Assembly (NCBI GenBank): GCA_025451275.1
Contig: JANWKR010000021.1
Coordinates: 1 to 59,601 of the forward strand
DNA length: 59,601 nucleotides
Source: Steroidobacteraceae bacterium
Lineage (GTDB): Bacteria; Pseudomonadota; Gammaproteobacteria; Steroidobacterales; Steroidobacteraceae
Reading direction: 5' to 3'
Below the pieces are notes generated by a model that had not been told where the DNA came from, made no database searches, and saw only the letters and a list, made by a program, of their open reading frames with translations. The position numbers and the translations under genes are program-made. Each line of letters begins with the position of its first letter. Position 1 is the stretch's first letter. Below, piece after piece: positions 54,196 to 59,601 of this stretch.

Positions 54196-54984
54196 ATGAC
54201 GGATGGCGCAGATCCGCTGGTGCGTCGCGCGCGCGATGCGGCCGGCGTGGTGACCCTGACTCTCAACCGCCCGCAGGCGTACAACGCCCTGTCCGAGGAG
54301 CTGCTCGCCGCGCTGCAGGCCGAAGTCGACGCCCTGGGCAGCGACACCGGGGTGCGCGTGGTGGTGCTGGCCGGGGCCGGCAAGGCGTTCTGCGCCGGGC
54401 ACGACCTGCGCCAGATGCGCGCCGAGCCTTCACTCGAGTACTACCGGCGCCTGTTCGCGCAGTGCAGCCAGCTGATGCAGAGCCTGACCCGCCTGCCGGT
54501 GCCGGTGATCGCGCGCGTGCACGGCGTCGCCACCGCCGCCGGTTGCCAGCTGGTCGCGCAATGCGACCTGGCGGTCGCCTCGAGCGAGGCGCGCTTCGCC
54601 GTCAGCGGCGTCAACCTGGGCCTGTTCTGCTCCACCCCGGGCGTGCCGCTGGCGCGCAACGTCGGCCGCAAGCAGGCGTTCGAGATGCTGGTCACCGGCG
54701 AGTTCATCGACGCGCGCCAGGCGCAGGAGCGTGGCCTCGTGAACCGGGTGGTCGAGCCGGCGGCGCTCGATGCCGAGGTCGCCCGGCTCGCGGCCAGCAT
54801 CTGCGCCAAGCCGCGGGTGGCGGTCGCACTCGGCAAGCAGCTGTTCTATCGCCAGGTCGAGCTCGGACTGGCGGCGGCCTACGAGGCTGCAGGCCAGACC
54901 ATGGCCTGCAATATGATGGAGGCCGACGCCCTCGAAGGCGTGCAGGCATTCATAGACAAACGCGCACCACGTTGGGGGATCTGA
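54196..54984 (+). CDS. enoyl-CoA hydratase/isomerase-like protein (ECHDC3 type)
   Basis: 262 residues with a crotonase fold: TLTLNRPQAYNALSEELLAA, FCAGHDLRQMR, ATAAGCQLVAQCDLAVASSE, FAVSGVNLGLFCSTPGVPLA. In hydratases the two catalytic Glu residues are in GCE and in the FxxPE loop. Here they are Gln (GCQL) and Gly (VSGVNLG), as in ECHDC3-type proteins, so classical hydration is unlikely. GAGGAGA precedes ATG 54196. The sugar porter starts 1 base after its stop. Confidence 0.88.
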   Translation: MTDGADPLVRRARDAAGVVTLTLNRPQAYNALSEELLAALQAEVDALGSDTGVRVVVLAGAGKAFCAGHDLRQMRAEPSLEYYRRLFAQCSQLMQSLTRLPVPVIARVHGVATAAGCQLVAQCDLAVASSEARFAVSGVNLGLFCSTPGVPLARNVGRKQAFEMLVTGEFIDARQAQERGLVNRVVEPAALDAEVARLAASICAKPRVAVALGKQLFYRQVELGLAAAYEAAGQTMACNMMEADALEGVQAFIDKRAPRWGI

Positions 54985-54985
54985 C

Positions 54986-56374
54986 TTGAACGAAACAGCA
55001 GCGACGATCGTCGCCCATTCCCGGGCCAAGGCCGTGTTCGTGTGTACGCTGGCGGCGCTCGCCGGCCTGATGTTCGGCCTCGACGTGGGCGTCATCTCCG
55101 GCGCCACGCAGTTCATCCAGAAGGAATTCGCGGTCTCCGATTACATCATCGGGTGGATCGTAAGCGGCATGATGCTCGGGGCGGCGATCGGCGCGGCCGG
55201 GAGCGGCTGGATGGCGGCGGCCCTGGGACGCAAGCGCTCGCTGATGCTGGGCGCGGTCCTGTTCGTGGCCGGCTCGCTGCTGTGCGGCTTTGCCTGGTCG
55301 CCCGAGACTCTCGTCATGGCGCGCATCGTGCTCGGGCTGGCGATCGGCATCGCCTCCTTCACCGCGCCGCTGTACCTGGCGGAGGTCGCGCCCGAGTACA
55401 TCCGCGGCGCGATGGTGTCGCTGTACCAGCTGATGATCACTATCGGCATTTTCGTCGCCTTCCTCTCCGATACCGCCTTCAGCTACAGCGGCAACTGGCG
55501 CTGGATGCTCGGGGTGATCGCGATCCCCGGCATCCTGTTCCTGGTCGGCCTGTTCGCGCTGCCCGAGAGCCCGCGCTGGCTGTTGATGCGCGGCCGCCGC
55601 GACACGGCCCTCGACGTGCTGCTGCAGCTGCGCGGCGATCCGGAAATAGTGCGGCGCGAAGCGGCCGATATCGACGAGCAGCTGCGCCGGCCGCAGCATG
55701 GCTGGCACATGTTCCTGGAGAACTCCAACTTCCGTCGCTCGGTGGGCCTGGGTGTGTTGCTGCAGATCGTGCAGCAGCTGACCGGTATCAACGTGGTCAT
55801 GTACTACGCGCCGCGCATCTTCCAGGGCATGGGCTACGACGTCGCCGCGCAGATGTGGTTCACCGCCGCCGTCGGACTCACCAACGTGCTGGCGACCTTC
55901 ATCGCCATCGCCTTCGTCGACCGCTGGGGCCGCAAGCCGATCCTGTACGCGGGCTTTGCGGTGATGGCACTGGGCCTGGGCGTGGTCGGCACCATCATGC
56001 ACCTCGGTATTTCCACCCCAGACCAGCAGCTGCTGGCCGTGGTGATGCTGCTCGTATTCATCGTCGGTTTCGCGATGTCGGCGGGCCCGCTGGTGTGGGC
56101 GCTGTGCTCGGAGATCCAGCCGCTCAACGGGCGCGAGTTCGGTATCGCCGCCTCGACTCTCACCAACTGGGTCGCCAATTTCGTCGTCGGGCTCACGTTC
56201 CTTCCTCTGCTCGCGGGCTTCGGGCGCGCCGAGACCTTCTGGCTGTATGCGGCGCTCAACGTGCTGTTCCTGCTGTTCACCTACGCGCTGGTGCCCGAGA
56301 CCAAGGGCGTGACGCTCGAGCAGATCGAGCGCAAGCTGATGAGCGGAGTGCGGCTGCGCGACATCGGCCGCTAG
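54986..56374 (+). CDS. sugar porter family MFS transporter (GalP/XylE-like)
   Basis: 462 residues from TTG 54986 with 12 helices. Sugar-porter signatures: LAGLMFGLDVGVISGATQFI, GRKRSLMLGAVLFV, PLYLAEVAPEYIRGAMVSLY, FALPESPRWLLMRGR, QQLTGINVVMYYAP, DRWGRKPIL and VPETKGVTLEQIE. It should import a hexose or pentose with protons. Its coupling (1 base) to lipid-metabolism genes is odd and may reflect a shared substrate such as a glycolipid, or simple operon drift. Confidence 0.92.
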   Translation: MNETAATIVAHSRAKAVFVCTLAALAGLMFGLDVGVISGATQFIQKEFAVSDYIIGWIVSGMMLGAAIGAAGSGWMAAALGRKRSLMLGAVLFVAGSLLCGFAWSPETLVMARIVLGLAIGIASFTAPLYLAEVAPEYIRGAMVSLYQLMITIGIFVAFLSDTAFSYSGNWRWMLGVIAIPGILFLVGLFALPESPRWLLMRGRRDTALDVLLQLRGDPEIVRREAADIDEQLRRPQHGWHMFLENSNFRRSVGLGVLLQIVQQLTGINVVMYYAPRIFQGMGYDVAAQMWFTAAVGLTNVLATFIAIAFVDRWGRKPILYAGFAVMALGLGVVGTIMHLGISTPDQQLLAVVMLLVFIVGFAMSAGPLVWALCSEIQPLNGREFGIAASTLTNWVANFVVGLTFLPLLAGFGRAETFWLYAALNVLFLLFTYALVPETKGVTLEQIERKLMSGVRLRDIGR

Positions 56375-56390
56375 GCGCACTGCGTCGCGC

Positions 56391-57173
56391 TCAGCGTGGC
56401 TTGCGGAATTTGAGCACCGCCTGGTCGGTGTGCCAGCGGATGGCGGGGTCGAACACGCGCAGCGTGTGCGCGTCGGCGCGGTTGCGTAGCACTGCGCTGC
56501 GCGCCTCGAGACGGAAGCCGGCCGCCTCGGCTGCGCTCACGATGACGGCCGGGTCGATGCGGTGCAGGGTCTCGGTGTCGCGCGTGCCCGAGCCCGCCTG
56601 CGCCGCGTGATCCACCACTACCAGCACCCCGCCGGGCCGCAGCGCAGCGTACAGCGCGTGCAGCACGCGTGGCACGTCCGCCGGCCCCATGAAGGAGTCG
56701 TACAGGTCGTGGAAGTTGAGTGACGTCCACACCAGGTCGAGCGGCTCGGGTGCGCGGAACTCCGCCACCGGCGCGGTCAGCACGGTGACGTTCGCGTAGC
56801 GCGTGTCGTGCTCGATGAGGCGCGTGCCGGCGGTCTCCGCCGGCGCGCAGTTGCGCAGCTGCTCCTCGGGCAGGAACGCGTATACGCGCCCGCCAGGGCC
56901 GACCACCCGGCTGAACAGGCGGGTGAAATACGCCCCGCCCGACATGAAGTCCGCCACGTGTGCGCCGCGAGTCACGCCGGCAAAGGCGAGCAGGGCGCCG
57001 GGATGGCGCGCGGCGTCCGCCGCCGTCTGCTCGGGCGGACGGTCCGGATCGGCAAGGGCCGCGGCAATCGGGGATGTCACGGTGTTCGGCCGCGGGTCCG
57101 CGGCCGCGGCGCTCGTGAGCAGCAGCAGGCAGCAGGCGGTGAGGCGTGCCGCGGGGGTGGGGTCGGTGCGCAT
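56391..57173 (-). CDS. secreted class I SAM-dependent methyltransferase-like protein, MerR-controlled
   Basis: 260 residues from ATG 57173 with signal peptide ...ARLTACCLLLLTSAAAADPR. Paralogue of the protein at 24245-25033: modified motif I VADFMSGGAYFTRLFSRVVG, LDLVWTSLNFHDLYDSF and LRPGGVLVVVDHAAQ, ending FDPAIRWHTDQAVLKFRKPR. AAAGGAG lies upstream. Its promoter is a TTGACT-19-TAGAGT element with a palindrome in the overlong spacer, so it is the predicted target of the divergent MerR regulator. Confidence 0.85.
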   Translation of the reverse strand: MRTDPTPAARLTACCLLLLTSAAAADPRPNTVTSPIAAALADPDRPPEQTAADAARHPGALLAFAGVTRGAHVADFMSGGAYFTRLFSRVVGPGGRVYAFLPEEQLRNCAPAETAGTRLIEHDTRYANVTVLTAPVAEFRAPEPLDLVWTSLNFHDLYDSFMGPADVPRVLHALYAALRPGGVLVVVDHAAQAGSGTRDTETLHRIDPAVIVSAAEAAGFRLEARSAVLRNRADAHTLRVFDPAIRWHTDQAVLKFRKPR

Positions 57174-57206
57174 GGCGGGTCTCCTTTAATTAGGTCGCCG
57201 CGTCCG

Positions 57207-57237
57207 ACTCTACGAGTTAAAGTGCGCTTTAAGTCAA
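57207..57237 (-). promoter_or_regulatory. MerR-type promoter/operator (19-base spacer with palindrome)
   Basis: On the minus strand: TTGACT (complement of 57232-57237), 19-base spacer, TAGAGT (complement of 57207-57212). The spacer contains the dyad TTAAAG-(4)-CTTTAA (57217-57232). Overlong spacers carrying a dyad are the hallmark of promoters activated by MerR-family DNA distortion. Confidence 0.75.
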
Positions 57238-57256
57238 GGGGTGGAGGGCAGGCGAC

Positions 57257-57703
57257 GTGCAACACGAGTTGTCGATCGGGGAGGTGGCGCGTGCCAGCGG
57301 CCTGCGGCCCTCGGCGCTGCGCTATTACGAGCGAGCCGGCCTGCTGCCGGCGCCGCCGCGGCGTTCCCGGCAGCGGCGCTACGGCGCGGAGATCTTCGGC
57401 CGCATCGAGCTCATCCGGCTGGCGCTCGCGGCCGGCTTCACCGTCGGCGAGACGCGCACCTTCCTCTCGGGATTCGCCGCCGACACGCCCCCGGCGGCGC
57501 GCTGGCGGGCGCTGGCGGCGCGCAAGCTCGAGGAAGTGAACGCGCTCATGGAGCGCGCCCGGCGCATGAAGTCGCTGCTCGAGACCAGCTTCAGGTGCCG
57601 CTGCCCGAGCCTGGCCGACTGCGAACGCTACCTGACAGCACGTCGTCAGGGAGCGGCTTGTTCACGTCCAGCCGCGCGCTCACGGCGGGCATCGGGTACT
57701 TGA
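57257..57703 (+). CDS. MerR family transcriptional regulator
   Basis: 148 residues from GTG 57257 (GGAGGGC upstream). N-terminal winged helix: ELSIGEVARASGLRPSALRY YERAGLLP, then a dimerisation helix (ALAARKLEEVNALMERARRM). The C-terminal sensor has Cys114, Cys116 and Cys122 in FRCRCPSLADCERYL, similar in spacing to metal- or redox-sensing MerR proteins, but not the four-Cys SoxR pattern. It is divergent from the secreted methyltransferase gene across a long-spacer promoter. Its last 113 bases overlap the 3' end of the convergent threonine synthase gene; the Arg/Ala-rich tail after ~130 may be non-functional. Confidence 0.85.
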   Translation: MQHELSIGEVARASGLRPSALRYYERAGLLPAPPRRSRQRRYGAEIFGRIELIRLALAAGFTVGETRTFLSGFAADTPPAARWRALAARKLEEVNALMERARRMKSLLETSFRCRCPSLADCERYLTARRQGAACSRPAARSRRASGT

Positions 57704-58847
57704 GACCGCTCGCGCAGTTGAACAGTACGACCTCGTCGTCCGCGCCGATGCGCCCGGATGCGGCCGCCTCCTGATAGGCGGCATAGGTCGCCGCGCCCTC
57801 CGGGCTCAGCAGCAGGCCGTCACGGGTGCCGACTTCGGTGCGGGCGCGCTCGATGGCCTCGTCCGTGACCGCGAGCGCGAAGCCGCCGCTGTCGCGCAGC
57901 GCCCTGAGGATCAGGAAATCCCCGAGCGCGGCGGGGACGCGGATGCCGGAGGCAATGGTGTGCGCGTTCGGCCAAGGCGTCGCGGCGCTGGCGCCGGCAT
58001 CGAAGGCGCGCACGATCGGGGCGCAGCCGGTCGACTGCACGGCGACCAGCCGCGGCAGCGGTGGCGCGATCCAGCCGAGCGCCACGAGCTCCTGCCACGC
58101 CTTCCACATACCGATCAGGCCGGTGCCGCCGCCGGTCGGGTAGAACACCACGTCCGGCAGGCGCCACTTCCCCTGGATGGCCAGCTCCAGCCCCATGGTC
58201 TTCTTGCCCTCGATGCGGTAGGGCTCCTTGAGCGTCGAGACGTCGAACCAGCCGTACTGCGCCTTGCCCGCTTCGACCAGCCGTGCACAGTCATTGATGA
58301 GGCCGTTGACGCGATAGACCGCCGCGCCCTGGAGCGCGATCTCGCTCAGGTTGACCTCGGGGGTGTCGTCGGGGCAGAAGCACACCGCCTCCATGTCCGC
58401 CTGGGCGGCATAAGCGGCCATGGCGGCGCCGGCATTGCCGTTGGTGGGGATGGCGACGCGGCGCACACCGTGCAGGTGTGCCATCGACACCGCCAGACAC
58501 AGCCCGCGCGCCTTGAATGAGCCGGTCGGCAGGCGGCCCTCGTCCTTGACGATGGCGGGCCGGAAGCCACGCGGGCGGGCGCTGTGCGGCAGCGGGATGA
58601 GTGGCGTCTCGACCTCGCCGAGGCTCACGATGTGCTCGCTCGCGGGCACCGGCAGCAGCTCGTGCCAGCGCCACAGACCGGCCGCACGTGCCTCGATCGC
58701 CTCGCGCGGCAGCTCGCGCCGCAACGCCTCGAGGTCATAGCGCGCCAGCAGCGGCTTCTTGGCGGCCGACAGACCCTGCAGCCGCGTGATGTCGTAGCGC
58801 TCGCCGGTCAGGCTGCATTCCAGATGCGTGGCATACGAATAGCGCAC
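57591..58847 (-). CDS. thrC: threonine synthase
   Basis: PLP enzyme converting O-phosphohomoserine to threonine. 418 residues from GTG 58847, chosen because AAGGAG lies 7 bases upstream; the open frame to 59123 is not needed. An N-terminal block LECSLTGERYDITRLQGLSA is present. The PLP lysine is in EGRLPTGSFKARGLCLAV. AIPTNGNAGAAMAAYAAQAD, FYPTGGGTGLIGMWKAW and LSPEGAATYAAYQEA complete the fold. It resembles the fold-type II thrC branch common in bacteria rather than the E. coli type. Its 3' end overlaps the convergent merR gene by 113 bases. Confidence 0.9.
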   Translation of the reverse strand: MRYSYATHLECSLTGERYDITRLQGLSAAKKPLLARYDLEALRRELPREAIEARAAGLWRWHELLPVPASEHIVSLGEVETPLIPLPHSARPRGFRPAIVKDEGRLPTGSFKARGLCLAVSMAHLHGVRRVAIPTNGNAGAAMAAYAAQADMEAVCFCPDDTPEVNLSEIALQGAAVYRVNGLINDCARLVEAGKAQYGWFDVSTLKEPYRIEGKKTMGLELAIQGKWRLPDVVFYPTGGGTGLIGMWKAWQELVALGWIAPPLPRLVAVQSTGCAPIVRAFDAGASAATPWPNAHTIASGIRVPAALGDFLILRALRDSGGFALAVTDEAIERARTEVGTRDGLLLSPEGAATYAAYQEAAASGRIGADDEVVLFNCASGLKYPMPAVSARLDVNKPLPDDVLSGSVRSRPGSGSGT

Positions 58848-58929
58848 TCCAAACTCCTTGTGTACGGCGCGGCGGCGCGGCGCACCGATCACGCCCGCGT
58901 GTCCCGACGGCTTGTGATACAAGGGCGCG

Positions 58930-59601
58930 GTGACAACCCAGCCCCGGCGCGGCGCGCACCCGCAACTCGTCCGTGCGCTCGGCCGCTGGAGCATGGTAGC
59001 ACTGGCGATCAACAGCATCCTCGGCAGCGGCGTGTTCGGGCTGCCGTCGGTGGTGGCAGGACTGCTGGGCGGTGCGAGTCCGCGGGCAGTACTGCTGGCC
59101 GGCGCCGCGATGACGGTGATCATCGCCTGTTATGCCGAGGTGGCGTCGCAGTTCGAGGAGACCGGCGGTACCTACCTGTACCTGCGCCACGCCTTCGGAC
59201 GGCTCATCGGCCTGCAGGTCGGCTGGATGTCGCTGCTGTCGCGCCTGACCGCGTGCGCCGCGGCGCTGAACCTGCTGGTGGCGTACCTGGCCGAGTTCTG
59301 GCCGGCGGCCACCCGCCCGTTGCCGCGCTTGCTCGTGATCGTGGGATTTCTGGGCACGCTGACCGCTGCCAATTACCGCGGCGCCGGTTCCGGCGCGCGC
59401 GTCAGCAACGTCTCGGTCATCGCCAAGCTCGCCGTGCTCGCGGTGGTGTGCGTGGCGGGGGTGGTGTGGCTGGATACACACCCGCAGGTGCCCGTGGCGC
59501 CGGTCGCAGCCGGCCTCGACAGCTGGCTGAAGGCCATGCTGCTCCTGCTGTTCGCCTACGGCGGCTACGAGGCCGCCCTCAATCCCATGGGCGAGGCCAA
59601 G
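58930..59601 (+). CDS. APC family amino-acid permease, C-terminus beyond window
   Basis: At least 224 residues from GTG 58930 (AAGGG upstream), divergent from thrC. First helix block LVRALGRWSMVALAINSILG with SGVFGLPSVVAGLLGG, then AVLLAGAAMTVIIACYAEVA, TGGTYLYLRHAFGRLIGLQV and MLLLLFAYGGYEAAL, all typical of the amino acid-polyamine-organocation superfamily (GxG-type substrate loop SGVFGLP). Runs off the right edge. Pairing with thrC suggests an amino-acid substrate, unproven. Confidence 0.88.
   Translation, partial: MTTQPRRGAHPQLVRALGRWSMVALAINSILGSGVFGLPSVVAGLLGGASPRAVLLAGAAMTVIIACYAEVASQFEETGGTYLYLRHAFGRLIGLQVGWMSLLSRLTACAAALNLLVAYLAEFWPAATRPLPRLLVIVGFLGTLTAANYRGAGSGARVSNVSVIAKLAVLAVVCVAGVVWLDTHPQVPVAPVAAGLDSWLKAMLLLLFAYGGYEAALNPMGEAK

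Overview
This is a very GC-rich (about 70 percent) chromosomal window of roughly 60 genes. Gene order points to a gammaproteobacterium. It carries the classical block tsaE-amiC-mutL-miaA-hfq-hflX-hflK-hflC-(DUF2065)-purA preceded by queG and nnr, and a pcnB-folK-panB-panC block. The GC content, the many secreted peptidases, and start codons that are often GTG or TTG would fit the Xanthomonadales/Nevskiales/Steroidobacter neighbourhood. That placement is inferred from gene order only. I saw no prophage, CRISPR array, rRNA operon or complete insertion sequence.

Layout. 1-3.1 kb: the 5' part of an M13 metallopeptidase gene (minus strand), a decayed S1/P1 nuclease gene, and a small secreted protein. 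3.2-5.9 kb: a compact operon of a cyclopropane-synthase-like lipid methyltransferase, a geranylgeranyl-reductase-like flavoprotein and an OsmC-fold protein lacking both redox cysteines. 5.96-10.6 kb (minus): a translationally coupled five-gene surface-fibre operon with two paralogous pilin-like subunits, a small beta protein, a PapD-like chaperone and a beta-rich outer-membrane protein ending in an SdrD-B-like domain. No classical usher is present. 10.8-15.4 kb: an M28 (GCPII/PSMA-like) peptidase coupled to a ROK sugar kinase and a FucP-type sugar transporter.

15.4-29 kb is accessory. It holds two VOC proteins, a secreted di-haem oxidoreductase, an orphan IS630-type HTH module, a START-like protein, a BON-domain lipoprotein with no stop of its own, a secreted acetamidase-like protein, a TolB-propeller/CehA-McbA hydrolase fusion, a small HTH regulator with an unusual promoter, a secreted methyltransferase, an HyuA-type protein and several small proteins. 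A tRNA-Glu(CTC) gene lies at 29.13-29.20 kb.

29.3-46.1 kb is housekeeping: pcnB, folK, a deoxynucleoside kinase, panB, panC, queG, nnr, tsaE, amiC, mutL, miaA, hfq, hflX, hflK, hflC, a DUF2065 gene and purA. 46.1-59.6 kb holds a GT-C type membrane glycosyltransferase, an M48 (Ste24-like) protease, a TetR/cupin divergent pair with a clear operator, an MFS transporter, and an operon of dual-CDGSH protein, acyl-CoA ligase, ECHDC3-like crotonase and sugar porter. It ends with a secreted methyltransferase facing a MerR regulator across a textbook long-spacer MerR promoter, threonine synthase, and the 5' part of an APC amino-acid permease gene.

The most unusual items are the fibre operon without an usher, the lipid-modification operon, the MerR-controlled secreted methyltransferase, a recurring arrangement in which a -10 hexamer lies 6-7 bases before ATG (predicted leaderless mRNAs for panB, nnr, mutL and tetR), and convergent gene pairs whose two stop codons are built into the arms of one hairpin.
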